In this document: piece by piece, positions 38,070 to 46,424 of the stretch
Layout of the letters: each line of letters begins with the position of its first letter
Position numbering within the stretch: the first letter of the stretch is position 1
NCBI GenBank assembly: GCA_016717725.1
Contig: JADKFA010000024.1
Span: 5,289-69,288 of the forward strand
Source: Bacteroidota bacterium
GTDB lineage: Bacteria; Bacteroidota; Bacteroidia; AKYH767-A; OLB10
DNA: 64,000 nucleotides
Direction of reading: 5' to 3'
Program-made: the position numbers and the translations under genes
Notes under the pieces: generated by a model
Databases searched by the model: none
Told to the model about the DNA's origin: nothing
Seen by the model: the letters and a program-made list of their open reading frames with translations, nothing else

Positions 38070-40208
38070 ATGTCAACGGACGTAAAAGATTTAAGATTTG
38101 TACGTAATATCGGAATCGCTGCTCATATCGATGCAGGGAAGACGACTACTACAGAGCGTATCCTATACTACACAGGTGTAAATCACAAAATTGGTGAGGT
38201 GCATGATGGTGCAGCAACGATGGATTGGATGGTGCAGGAGCAAGAGCGTGGAATAACAATTACGTCTGCGGCTACTACCGCTTTTTGGAAGTACAGAGGT
38301 AATGACTATAAGATTAATATCATCGATACCCCAGGTCACGTTGATTTTACCGTTGAGGTAAATCGTTCTTTACGTGTGTTGGATGGTTTGGTGTTTTTGT
38401 TTTCTTCTGTTGATGGTGTAGAACCTCAATCAGAAACAAACTGGCGTTTAGCGAATAACTATAACGTAACCCGTATCGGTTTCGTAAATAAAATGGACCG
38501 TGCTGGTGCCGATTTCTTGAACGTGGTTCGCCAGGTGAGTGAAGTATTAGGTGGTAATGCACTTCCATTGCAGTTGCCAATTGGTGCTGAAGATACTTTT
38601 AAAGGTGTTGTTGATTTGGTGAATTTCCGTGGAATTATCTGGAATGATGCTGATCAAGGAATGACTTTCCAAGAAGTTCCAATTCCAGATGATATGATGG
38701 AAGAAGCTACTGAATACCGTGTGAAGTTATTGGAAGCTTGTGCTGAATTTGATGACAAGATCATGGAGAAGTATTTCGAAGATCCTGCTTCCATTTCTGA
38801 AACTGAAATTTTGACCGCTTTGCGTCAAGCTTGTGTTGCAAATAAAGTAGTACCGATGCTTTGTGGTTCGGCTTTCAAGAATAAAGGTGTACAAACCATG
38901 CTTGACTATGTGATGGAGTTAATGCCATCACCAATGGATAAGGAAAGTATTAAAGGTATTCACCCTGATACAGAAGAAGAAATTTCACGTCGCCCTGATA
39001 TTAAAGAGCCATTTACAGCACTTGCATTTAAGATTGCTACCGATCCTTTCGTAGGACGTTTAGCATACTTCCGTTGCTATGCAGGTAAATTGGATGCAGG
39101 TTCTTATGTCTTGAACACTCGTTCAGGTCAAAAGGAGCGTATCTCTCGTATTTTCCAAATGCATGCAAATAAGCAAAATCAAATCCCTACTATTTTTGCA
39201 GGTGATATTGGAGCTGCTGTAGGATTTAAGGATATCAAAACAGGAGATACTCTTTGTGCTGAAAATGCACCGATCATCCTGGAAGCAATGAATTTCCCAG
39301 AGCCAGTTATCGGATTAGCAATTGAGCCTAAAACGCAAACTGATATGGATAAGTTAGGTGTTTCTCTTGGTAAATTAGCTGAGGAAGATCCAACTTTCCG
39401 TGTGAAGTCTGATGAAGATACCGGTCAAACAATCATTTCTGGAATGGGTGAGTTACACCTTGAAATTATTGTGGATCGTTTGAGAAGAGAATTTAAAGTG
39501 GAAGTGAACCAAGGTGCTCCACAAGTAAATTATAAAGAGGCTATCAATGGTACGGTAGAACACAGAGAGGTTTATAAGAAGCAAACAGGTGGTCGTGGTA
39601 AATTCGCGGATATTAAGTTTGTGGTAGGACCATCTGATGATGATTTTGAAGTAACAGAGAAGAATGGCGGTTTGCAATTCTTGAATGAAATTACGGGTGG
39701 TAATATCCCTCGTGAATTTATTCCAGCTGTTGAAAAAGGATTCCGTTCTGCGATGGTCAATGGTGTATTAGCCGGATACCAAGTACAACGATTGAAAGTG
39801 AGATTGATTGATGGTTCTTACCATAACGTCGATTCCGATTCATTATCGTTTGAAATTTGTGCTCGTACTGCTTTCCGTGAATCATTGCCAAAAGCAAAGC
39901 CAGTTCTTCTTGAGCCAATCATGAAGTTAGAAGTAATCACACCTGAGCAAAACATGGGTGATGTAGTAGGTGACCTTAACCGTCGCCGTGGACAAATGGA
40001 AGGAATGGATTCTCGTGGAGGTGCTCAAGTAGTAAAAGCAAAAGTTCCATTATCTGAAATGTTTGGATATGTAACTGCATTGCGTACCATTACTTCTGGA
40101 CGTGCATCTTCAACCATGGAATTCTCTCATTTCGCAGAAGCTCCTCGCAATATCGCTGAAGAAGTAATTGCAAAATCAAAAGGTAAATCTTCTGCCGAAA
40201 AGGTTTAG
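38070..40208 (+). CDS. fusA: Translation elongation factor G
   Basis: A 712-residue GTPase that drives tRNA-mRNA translocation and, with RRF, ribosome recycling. G1 loop AHIDAGKTTTTERIL, switch region RGITITSAATT, G3 DTPGHVDFT, G4 NKMDRAGADF. Later domains include GMGELHLEIIVDRLRREF and the domain V segment GQMEGMDSRGGAQVV. Full length and unbroken. As in many Bacteroidota, tuf is not directly behind it; rpsJ follows after 35 bases. Confidence 0.97.
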   Translation: MSTDVKDLRFVRNIGIAAHIDAGKTTTTERILYYTGVNHKIGEVHDGAATMDWMVQEQERGITITSAATTAFWKYRGNDYKINIIDTPGHVDFTVEVNRSLRVLDGLVFLFSSVDGVEPQSETNWRLANNYNVTRIGFVNKMDRAGADFLNVVRQVSEVLGGNALPLQLPIGAEDTFKGVVDLVNFRGIIWNDADQGMTFQEVPIPDDMMEEATEYRVKLLEACAEFDDKIMEKYFEDPASISETEILTALRQACVANKVVPMLCGSAFKNKGVQTMLDYVMELMPSPMDKESIKGIHPDTEEEISRRPDIKEPFTALAFKIATDPFVGRLAYFRCYAGKLDAGSYVLNTRSGQKERISRIFQMHANKQNQIPTIFAGDIGAAVGFKDIKTGDTLCAENAPIILEAMNFPEPVIGLAIEPKTQTDMDKLGVSLGKLAEEDPTFRVKSDEDTGQTIISGMGELHLEIIVDRLRREFKVEVNQGAPQVNYKEAINGTVEHREVYKKQTGGRGKFADIKFVVGPSDDDFEVTEKNGGLQFLNEITGGNIPREFIPAVEKGFRSAMVNGVLAGYQVQRLKVRLIDGSYHNVDSDSLSFEICARTAFRESLPKAKPVLLEPIMKLEVITPEQNMGDVVGDLNRRRGQMEGMDSRGGAQVVKAKVPLSEMFGYVTALRTITSGRASSTMEFSHFAEAPRNIAEEVIAKSKGKSSAEKV

Positions 40209-40243
40209 TATAAAAATAAAGACCTCAATACCGTTCTTATAAA

Positions 40244-40549
40244 ATGAGCCAAAGAATCAGAATTAAATTAAAGTCTTACGATTTTAATCTCGTGGATAAA
40301 TCTGCTGAGAAAATCGTGAAGACGGTAAAGCCAACAGGTGCTATAGTGAGTGGTCCAATTCCACTTCCTACAGAGAAGAAAATTTATACCGTTCTTCGCT
40401 CACCTCACGTGAACAAGAAGGCTCGTGAACAGTTTCAGTTATGTTCATACAAGCGTCTTCTTGATATCTATAGCTCTACAGCAAAAACAGTAGATGCTTT
40501 GATGAAGCTCGAACTTCCAAGTGGAGTAGAGGTAGAAATCAAAGTTTAG
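40244..40549 (+). CDS. rpsJ: 30S ribosomal protein S10
   Basis: A 101-residue protein of the 30S head and, in many bacteria, NusE in transcription antitermination. It shows RIRIKLKSYDFNLVDKSAEK, GPIPLPTEKKIYTVLRSPHV and RLLDIYSSTAKTVDALMKL. Full length. It begins the S10 segment. The following 132-base gap before rplC is the longest inside the cluster and has no recognised element, although it would be a natural place for leader regulation. Confidence 0.96.
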   Translation: MSQRIRIKLKSYDFNLVDKSAEKIVKTVKPTGAIVSGPIPLPTEKKIYTVLRSPHVNKKAREQFQLCSYKRLLDIYSSTAKTVDALMKLELPSGVEVEIKV

Positions 40550-40681
40550 TGAGCCCAAAGGATTAAAAAATCGTTCTTTACATCCTATCCGAAATTAAAT
40601 TAAAACAACAGCTTACGGCTGATTCAGACCGTATTGCTTATCAATAATCATTAAGACCAAAACAACTAAACCGTAGTTAAG

Positions 40682-41298
40682 ATGGCAAGTATAATCGGAA
40701 AAAAAGTCGGCATGACCAGCATCTTCGATGTAGATGGAAATAATATTCCCTGCACTGTAGTTGAAGCCGGCCCTTGTGTAGTAACACAAGTTAAAACAGT
40801 CGAGAATGACGGATACAGTTCCGTTCAACTCGCATTTGGTGAGAAAAAAGAAAAAACACGACCCAACCATTAATGGGTCATTTTAAGAAAGCAAACACTA
40901 CTCCTAAGCAGCGGGTAATGGAATTCAAGGACTTTGTTCAAGAATTTCAAACCGGTGACTTAGTGAAGTGCGATATTTTTGCTGAAGGTGATTTTTGTGA
41001 TGTAGTAGGTACATCAAAAGGAAAAGGTTTTCAAGGGGTTGTTAAACGTCACAATTTTGGTGGTGTTGGTGGACAAACTCACGGTCAACATGATCGTCAA
41101 CGTGCTCCAGGTTCGTTAGGTGCTTCTTCATGGCCTTCAAGGGTAATGAAGGGAAAGCGCATGGCCGGACATATGGGTAACGTTCGTGTAATGGTTCAAA
41201 ATTTAGAAATCGTGAAAGTTATGCCTGAGCAGAACCTTCTTCTTGTAAGAGGTGCAATTCCAGGTCATAAAGGTTCATTTGTAACGCTGTCGAAATAA
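40682..41298 (+). CDS. rplC: 50S ribosomal protein L3, frameshifted
   Basis: The first frame runs MASIIGKKVGMTSIFDVDGN to a stop at 40873, and the second frame runs from GHFKKANTTPKQRVMEF to 41298. Reading the -1 frame upstream of 40873 gives KNTTQPLMGHFKKA, which joins smoothly to the first frame at the six-A run 40851-40856. Restoring one A yields about 205 residues, the normal L3 length, with the conserved GGQTHGQHDRQRAPGSLG loop near the peptidyl-transferase centre. L3 is essential, so this is almost certainly a sequence error rather than a lost gene. Confidence 0.93.
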
Positions 41299-41300
41299 TC

Positions 41301-41930
41301 ATGGAAGTATCTGTATATAATAGTACTGGAAAAGAAACAGGACGCAAAGCAGTTCTGAACGAAGCGATCTTCGGTATCAGCCCTAATGATCATGCTATCT
41401 ATCTTGATGTAAAGCAACATCTTGCTAATCGTCGTCAAGGTACTAGTAAGTCGAAAGAGCGTAACGAGATTGCTGGAACAACTAAGAAATTGAAGAAGCA
41501 AAAAGGAACTGGCGGAGCACGTGCTGGATCTAAGAAAAGCCCACTTTTTGTTGGTGGAGGTCGTGTATTTGGTCCTCAACCACGTGATTATACTTTCAGC
41601 TTAAACAAAAAATTGAAGCGTCTAGCTCGTATGTCTGCGCTTTCTTATAAAGCTCAATCCAATAATGTAATGGTTTTGGAAGATCTAAGTTTTGATCATC
41701 CTAAGACTAAATTGATTGTTGATTTGGTGAATAATTTGAAGGTTTCGGATAAAAAAACGTTATTGGTTCTGCCTCAATCGAATAAAAACGTATATTTGTC
41801 GTCCCGAAATTTGGAGCGCAGCAAAGTTGTAACAGCCTCTGATTTAAACACATACGATATTATGCATGCTCATAATATTATTGTAACGGAGAGCTCGCTT
41901 CCGGTAATCGAAAGCACATTGCTTAAATAA
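41301..41930 (+). CDS. rplD: 50S ribosomal protein L4
   Basis: A 209-residue large-subunit protein whose extended loop lines the peptide exit tunnel; in Proteobacteria it also autoregulates the S10 operon. Visible are VYNSTGKETGRKAVLNEAIF, the tunnel-loop region KKLKKQKGTGGARAGSKKSP, and GGGRVFGPQPRDY. Start ATG 41301, two bases after the rplC stop. A 102-base gap with a hairpin separates it from rplW. Confidence 0.96.
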   Translation: MEVSVYNSTGKETGRKAVLNEAIFGISPNDHAIYLDVKQHLANRRQGTSKSKERNEIAGTTKKLKKQKGTGGARAGSKKSPLFVGGGRVFGPQPRDYTFSLNKKLKRLARMSALSYKAQSNNVMVLEDLSFDHPKTKLIVDLVNNLKVSDKKTLLVLPQSNKNVYLSSRNLERSKVVTASDLNTYDIMHAHNIIVTESSLPVIESTLLK

Positions 41931-41944
41931 TCAACACTTCGGTG

Positions 41945-41974
41945 AAATTATTTTCGAAATAATGAAAATAATTT
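41945..41974 (+). promoter_or_regulatory. Intercistronic hairpin between rplD and rplW
   Basis: AAATTATTTTC at 41945-41955 pairs perfectly with GAAAATAATTT at 41964-41974 around an 8-base loop. The stem is 11 bp but A/T-rich. A smaller GTGC/GCAC stem follows at 42001-42012. It may be an mRNA processing or attenuation element; a simple intrinsic terminator is unlikely because the operon continues. Confidence 0.4.
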
Positions 41975-42032
41975 TTCGAAGAAAATTCTTAAATAATTAA
42001 GTGCATAGGCACGATAAACCTATAAGAGTAAA

Positions 42033-42323
42033 ATGGATATCCTGAAGAAACCGGTGGTCACTGAGAAGATGAACCGGATTGCAGAAAAACAACCTCGCTA
42101 TGGCTTCATAGTGGAAAGACGCGCCAATAAGCTTGAGATTAAAAAAGCGGTGGAGTCAATGTATGGTGTAAATGTTGAGTCGGTAAACACAATGATTTAT
42201 CGTGGTAAGGCTATGAGCCGTGGCACGAAAACAGGTGTGGTTAGTGGTCAACGCCCAAACATTAAAAAGGCAATCGTTACCTTGAAAGCAGGCGAGTCAA
42301 TTGATTTCTTCAGTAATATTTAA
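42033..42323 (+). CDS. rplW: 50S ribosomal protein L23
   Basis: A 96-residue protein at the tunnel exit, docking site for signal recognition particle and trigger factor. It shows ILKKPVVTEKMNRIAEKQPR, NKLEIKKAVESMYGVNVESV and RPNIKKAIVTLKAGESIDFF. Length is normal. It lies 14 bases upstream of rplB. Confidence 0.95.
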   Translation: MDILKKPVVTEKMNRIAEKQPRYGFIVERRANKLEIKKAVESMYGVNVESVNTMIYRGKAMSRGTKTGVVSGQRPNIKKAIVTLKAGESIDFFSNI

Positions 42324-42337
42324 TTAAGAACAGAGCC

Positions 42338-43162
42338 ATGGCAACTAGAAAAATACGTCCAATGACTCCGGGTCAACGCCATCAAACGCGTACTGACTAT
42401 TCGGAAATTACTGCAAGCGAGCCAGAAAAATCATTACTTGTTTCGTTGAAGCGTAGTGGTGGTAGAAATAATACGGGTAAAATGACCATGCGTTATTTAG
42501 GTGGTGGTCACCGTAAAATGTATCGTATCATCGATTTTAAACGTGACAAATTTGATGTTACGGGTGCAGTGGAAACGATCGAGTATGATCCAAACAGAAC
42601 TTCATTCATCGCCTTGGTAAAATATACCGACGGTGAGAAAAGATATATTATCGCTCCAAACGGAATTCAAGTAGGCCAAATCATTGCGAATGGTTCTACA
42701 GTGGCTCCAGAGGTAGGTAATGCAATGCCGTTAAAAGATATTCCATTGGGAACTGTGGTGCATAACATTGAAATGCGTCCAGGTCAAGGTGGAAAAATTG
42801 CTCGTAGCGCTGGTGCATATGCACAGTTAGCTGCTCGTGAAGATAAATATGCAGTATTGAAGATGCCTTCAGGCGAAACACGTAAAGTGCTTGTTGTTTG
42901 TATGGCAACCATAGGTTCTGTATCCAATTCAGATCACGATAAGCAAAGCAAAGGTAAAGCGGGTAAAAACCGTTGGTTAGGACGTCGTCCACGTGTTCGT
43001 GGAGTTGCAATGAATCCAGTAGATCATCCAATGGGTGGAGGAGAAGGCCGTGCTTCAGGTGGACATCCACGTAGTCGCAAAGGTCTCATTGCAAAAGGAT
43101 ACAAAACGCGTAAGAAGAGTAACCCTTCGAACAAGTACATCCTAGAGCGTCGTAAGAAATAA
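42338..43162 (+). CDS. rplB: 50S ribosomal protein L2
   Basis: A 274-residue primary rRNA-binding protein needed for subunit association and peptidyl transfer. It contains RKIRPMTPGQRHQTRTDY, NNTGKMTMRYLGGGHRKMYR, the RSAGAYAQLAAREDKYAVLK block, and the catalytic-region loop MNPVDHPMGGGEGRASGGHP with its conserved His. Full length with no anomaly. Confidence 0.97.
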   Translation: MATRKIRPMTPGQRHQTRTDYSEITASEPEKSLLVSLKRSGGRNNTGKMTMRYLGGGHRKMYRIIDFKRDKFDVTGAVETIEYDPNRTSFIALVKYTDGEKRYIIAPNGIQVGQIIANGSTVAPEVGNAMPLKDIPLGTVVHNIEMRPGQGGKIARSAGAYAQLAAREDKYAVLKMPSGETRKVLVVCMATIGSVSNSDHDKQSKGKAGKNRWLGRRPRVRGVAMNPVDHPMGGGEGRASGGHPRSRKGLIAKGYKTRKKSNPSNKYILERRKK

Positions 43163-43192
43163 TTGTATAAGGTAATCTGACTATAAAATAAC

Positions 43193-43471
43193 ATGAGTCG
43201 TTCGCTTAAAAAAGGTCCTTTCATTGATTACAAACTCGAGCTTAAAGTTGCGGGAATGAATGAAGGCAAGAAAAAAGCTACCATCAAAACATGGTCGCGC
43301 AGATCAATGATCTCTCCGGATTTCGTTGGCAATACTTTCGCTGTACATAATGGAAATAAATTCATTCCTGTATACGTGACAGAAAACATGGTTGGACATA
43401 AACTGGGCGAATTCGCTCCTACCCGTTCTTTCAGGGGGCACTCCGGTTCTAAAGACAAAGGATCTAAATAA
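43193..43471 (+). CDS. rpsS: 30S ribosomal protein S19
   Basis: A 92-residue head protein that forms a complex with S13 near the A site. It starts MSRSLKKGPFIDYKLELKV and has WSRRSMISPDFVGNTFAVHN and GHKLGEFAPTRSFRGH. Normal size. The next gene, rplV, starts two bases after the stop, so the two are coupled. Confidence 0.96.
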   Translation: MSRSLKKGPFIDYKLELKVAGMNEGKKKATIKTWSRRSMISPDFVGNTFAVHNGNKFIPVYVTENMVGHKLGEFAPTRSFRGHSGSKDKGSK

Positions 43472-43473
43472 TT

Positions 43474-43902
43474 ATGGGAGCCAGAAAACGTAATGTCGCT
43501 GAAGAGCGCAAGGCTGCAATAAAGAAAGTAGCAATTGCAAAATTAAATGACTGTCCTACTTCTCCGCGTAAAATGCGTTTAGTAGCTGATATGATTCGTG
43601 GAAAGCGCGTTGATTTAGCGTTAGCCATGCTTCGTTTAAGCACTAAAGAAGCAGCAGGCCGTTTAGAGAAACTTCTTTTATCTGCTCTTGCTAACTGGCA
43701 AGCGAAGAACGAAGGAAGTCGTATCGAAGATCAAGAGTTAGTGGTAAAGCAAGTGAATGTTGACTCAGGTCGTCAATTGAAACGTCTTCGCCCAGCACCT
43801 CAAGGTCGTGGACACAGAATTCGTAAGCGTTCAAATCATATAACTTTAGTAGTTGACAACAAAAACGCTGTTGTTGCTGCAGATAATAATACCGCTAACT
43901 AA
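43474..43902 (+). CDS. rplV: 50S ribosomal protein L22
   Basis: A 142-residue protein whose beta-hairpin lines the exit tunnel. It shows CPTSPRKMRLVADMIRGKRV, LRLSTKEAAGRLEKLLLSAL and the tunnel hairpin LKRLRPAPQGRGHRIRKRSN. A short tail (NAVVAADNNTAN) follows the conserved core. Nine bases separate it from rpsC. Confidence 0.96.
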   Translation: MGARKRNVAEERKAAIKKVAIAKLNDCPTSPRKMRLVADMIRGKRVDLALAMLRLSTKEAAGRLEKLLLSALANWQAKNEGSRIEDQELVVKQVNVDSGRQLKRLRPAPQGRGHRIRKRSNHITLVVDNKNAVVAADNNTAN

Positions 43903-43911
43903 GTAGATTTA

Positions 43912-44715
43912 ATGGGACAAAAAGCTAACCCGATAGGTAATCGTTTAGGAATCATCCGCGGATGGGATTCTAACTGGTATGGAGGAAAGAACTATTCTGA
44001 AAAACTAGTTGAAGATGAGAAAATCCGTAAATATTTACTTGCTCGTCTTGCAAAAGGTGGTGTATCACGTATCGTTATTGAACGTACGTTGAAACTAATC
44101 ACAGTAACTGTTCATACTGCTCGTCCGGGTATTGTGATTGGTAAAGGTGGTGCAGAAGTAGATAAGTTAAAGGAAGAAGTAAAGAAACTGACTAAAAAGG
44201 AAGTTCAAATTAATATCTTCGAAATTAAGCGTCCAGAATTAGATGCTCAATTAGTAGCCGATGGAATCGCTCGTCAATTAGAAGCGCGTATTTCTTTCCG
44301 TCGTGCGATGAAGCAATCAGTAGCTTCAACAATGAGAATGGGTGCTGAAGGAATTAAGATCAATTGCTCTGGTCGTTTAGGAGGTGCTGAGATTGCACGT
44401 TCTGAACAATACAAAGAAGGTCGTGTTCCTTTACATACATTCCGTGCCGATATCGATTACGCTTTATCAGAAGCATTAACAACTTATGGTCTTATCGGGA
44501 TTAAAGTTTGGATCTGCAAAGGTGAAGTATTTGGAAAAAGAGATTTATCACCAAACGTAGGTATCGCAAGTACATCGAAAGCAGGTGGTGGTGAGAAGCG
44601 TGGAGATAGAAATGATCGTGGAGATCGCGGTGACCGTGGTGGAAACAGAGGCGGTGGCAACAGAGGCGGTGGAAACAGAGGTGGTGGCGATCGTAACAAA
44701 CCGACAAGAGATTAA
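43912..44715 (+). CDS. rpsC: 30S ribosomal protein S3 with RGG-rich tail
   Basis: A 267-residue protein forming the mRNA entry pore, with a KH domain (PGIVIGKGGAEVDKLKEE) and the C-terminal S3 domain (GIKINCSGRLGGAEIARSEQ, GIKVWICKGEVF). After about residue 222 the protein becomes a low-complexity Gly/Arg/Asp/Asn tail with repeated RGD and NRGGG units (about 45 residues, genomic 44590-44712). The conserved part is complete. The tail is probably a disordered RNA-contacting extension and is discussed as a finding. Confidence 0.96.
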   Translation: MGQKANPIGNRLGIIRGWDSNWYGGKNYSEKLVEDEKIRKYLLARLAKGGVSRIVIERTLKLITVTVHTARPGIVIGKGGAEVDKLKEEVKKLTKKEVQINIFEIKRPELDAQLVADGIARQLEARISFRRAMKQSVASTMRMGAEGIKINCSGRLGGAEIARSEQYKEGRVPLHTFRADIDYALSEALTTYGLIGIKVWICKGEVFGKRDLSPNVGIASTSKAGGGEKRGDRNDRGDRGDRGGNRGGGNRGGGNRGGGDRNKPTRD

Positions 44716-44757
44716 TTAAATTAATAGGACGAAATAATTAGATAAAGTAGCTGAATC

Positions 44758-45177
44758 ATGTTACAGCCTAAAAAAACCAAGTTCAGAAAGCAACATAAAA
44801 TGGTTCCGAGTGGTACTGCCACAAGAGGAACGTCATTGGCTTTTGGAACTTTTGGAATCAAATCACTAGAAACCTGCTGGATCACTTCCCGTCAGATTGA
44901 AGCAGCCCGTATCGCGGTAACCCGTTTCATGAAACGTGAAGGACAAATCTGGATCAGAATATTCCCAGACAAACCAATTACTCGTAAGCCTTTAGAGGTA
45001 CGTATGGGTAAAGGTAAAGGAGCTCCTGAATATTGGGTAGCAACTGTAAAGCCTGGAACAGTGATCTTCGAAGCAGAAGGTGTTCCCATTAACGTTGCAA
45101 AAGAGGCAATGCGCCTTGCATCACAAAAATTACCGGTAACAACAAGATTTGTTGTACGCCCAGATTATACAGAATAA
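44758..45177 (+). CDS. rplP: 50S ribosomal protein L16
   Basis: A 139-residue protein next to the A-site tRNA and 5S rRNA. It shows MLQPKKTKFRKQHKMVPSGT, AARIAVTRFMKREGQIWIRI, KPITRKPLEVRMGKGKGAPE and PVTTRFVVRPDY. Normal length. It ends 13 bases before rpmC. Confidence 0.96.
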   Translation: MLQPKKTKFRKQHKMVPSGTATRGTSLAFGTFGIKSLETCWITSRQIEAARIAVTRFMKREGQIWIRIFPDKPITRKPLEVRMGKGKGAPEYWVATVKPGTVIFEAEGVPINVAKEAMRLASQKLPVTTRFVVRPDYTE

Positions 45178-45190
45178 ACAGAAGAATGCC

Positions 45191-45400
45191 ATGAAACAGT
45201 CTATCGTTAAAGACCTTACTACGGATGAAGTCCGTGCCAAGATAGGTGAAGAGCGCACTAGCTATACCAAAATGAAAATGGCGCATGCCGTTTCGCCTAT
45301 TGAAAACCCGATGAAGATTCGTGCTTCTCGTCGTGCCATCGCACGTCTTATGACAGAACTACGTAAACGTATGTCTCAAACTCCATCCGCAGAAAAATAA
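45191..45400 (+). CDS. rpmC: 50S ribosomal protein L29
   Basis: A 69-residue helical-hairpin protein at the tunnel exit beside L23. The start is ATG 45191 (MKQSIVKDLTTDEVRAKI); an upstream in-frame ATG at 45149 lies inside rplP and is rejected. Further motifs are KMAHAVSPIENPMKIRASRR and IARLMTELRKR. rpsQ follows after two bases. Confidence 0.94.
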   Translation: MKQSIVKDLTTDEVRAKIGEERTSYTKMKMAHAVSPIENPMKIRASRRAIARLMTELRKRMSQTPSAEK

Positions 45401-45402
45401 TC

Positions 45403-45660
45403 ATGGAACAAAGATCTCTTAGAAAAGAACGTGTCGGTTTGGTTACCGGTTCTAAAATGAATAAATCAATCGTTGTTTCGGTTGAAGCTCGTGAGAAGCA
45501 TCCGAAGTATGGTAAGTTCATTAAGAAAACCAAAACATATATGGCCCACGATGAAAAGAATGAGTGTGGTATGGGCGATACAGTAAAAATAATGGAAACC
45601 CGTCCATTGAGCAAGCTAAAACGCTGGCGCATGGTGGAAGTAATAGAAAAAGCGAAATAA
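45403..45660 (+). CDS. rpsQ: 30S ribosomal protein S17
   Basis: An 85-residue OB-fold protein binding the 5' domain of 16S rRNA. It contains LRKERVGLVTGSKMNKSIVV, REKHPKYGKFIKKTKTYMAH and VKIMETRPLSKLKRWRMVEV. Length and motifs are typical. It is followed by rplN after 45 bases. Confidence 0.96.
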   Translation: MEQRSLRKERVGLVTGSKMNKSIVVSVEAREKHPKYGKFIKKTKTYMAHDEKNECGMGDTVKIMETRPLSKLKRWRMVEVIEKAK

Positions 45661-45705
45661 TCTGTATCCTTCCTTTCGGGGAAGTGACAATCAAGAAACG
45701 AGAAA

Positions 45706-46074
45706 ATGATACAGCAAGAGTCAAGGCTCGTAGTAGCCGATAATAGTGGTGCCAAAGAGGTACTTTGCATCCGCGTACTCGGCGGAACTGCTAAACGATA
45801 TGCATCCTTAGGAGACAAGATCGTTGTAACTGTTAAAAATGCGCTTCCTAGCGGAAACGTAAAAAAAGGAACAGTTTCTAAAGCCGTAGTAGTGAGAGTG
45901 AGCAAGGAAGTTCGTCGTGAAGATGGATCCTATATTCGCTTCGACGATAACGCAGTAGTGTTATTGAACAATCAGGATGAATTACGTGGTACACGTATCT
46001 TCGGACCTGTTGCACGTGAACTACGTGAGAAACAATTTATGAAAATCGTATCATTAGCCCCGGAGGTGCTCTAA
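45706..46074 (+). CDS. rplN: 50S ribosomal protein L14
   Basis: A 122-residue protein at the subunit interface, near the elongation-factor site. It shows MIQQESRLVVADNSGAKEVL, RVLGGTAKRYASLGDKIVVT, FDDNAVVLLNNQDELRGTRI and FGPVARELREKQFMKIVSLA. Full length. It opens the spc-type segment and is followed by rplX after three bases. Confidence 0.97.
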   Translation: MIQQESRLVVADNSGAKEVLCIRVLGGTAKRYASLGDKIVVTVKNALPSGNVKKGTVSKAVVVRVSKEVRREDGSYIRFDDNAVVLLNNQDELRGTRIFGPVARELREKQFMKIVSLAPEVL

Positions 46075-46077
46075 GAA

Positions 46078-46404
46078 ATGGAACGTAAGAAAAACAAACA
46101 ACAAAAACTCCATATCCGCAAAGGTGATCTTGTAAAGGTGCTGAGCGGTGACTCAAAAGGTCAACAAGGAAAAGTTTTGGAAGTGATTCCAGAAAAAAGT
46201 ACGGCGATCGTTGAGAAAGTAAATATCATAACGAAGCATACGCGTCCAAATGCTCAAAATACCAATGGCGGTATCGTGAAGCAAGAGGCTCCAGTGCGTA
46301 TCTCTAAGTTAATGGTAGTAGATCCAGCTACTGGAAAACCAGGTAGAGTAGGACGCCGTTTAGAAGACGGAAAATTAGTACGATATATTAAAGTTAAAAA
46401 ATAA
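46078..46404 (+). CDS. rplX: 50S ribosomal protein L24
   Basis: A 108-residue assembly-initiator protein with a KOW motif (LHIRKGDLVKVLSGDSKGQQ and GKVLEV). Later parts are VNIITKHTRPN, GGIVKQEAPVRISKLMVVDP and GRRLEDGKLVRYIKV. Normal length. rplE follows after 20 bases, with GGAGG just ahead of its ATG. Confidence 0.95.
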   Translation: MERKKNKQQKLHIRKGDLVKVLSGDSKGQQGKVLEVIPEKSTAIVEKVNIITKHTRPNAQNTNGGIVKQEAPVRISKLMVVDPATGKPGRVGRRLEDGKLVRYIKVKK

Positions 46405-46424
46405 CCGGTCGGAGGTAAAAAGAT

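Noticed and set aside
40613..40870. Reverse-strand ORF of 85 residues across the rpsJ-rplC gap
   Set aside because: It overlaps the rplC coding region on the other strand and has no recognisable features.
40845..40875. Programmed -1 ribosomal frameshift in rplC
   Set aside because: Not known for L3, no stimulatory structure is apparent, and a dozen similar breaks in unrelated genes favour sequence errors.
44484..44707. Reverse-strand open frames opposite the rpsC tail (Pro- or His-rich proteins)
   Set aside because: They are mirror products of the Gly/Arg-coding repeat on the other strand and have no support of their own.
45149..45190. Upstream ATG for rpmC at 45149
   Set aside because: It lies within rplP and adds 14 residues not found in L29.
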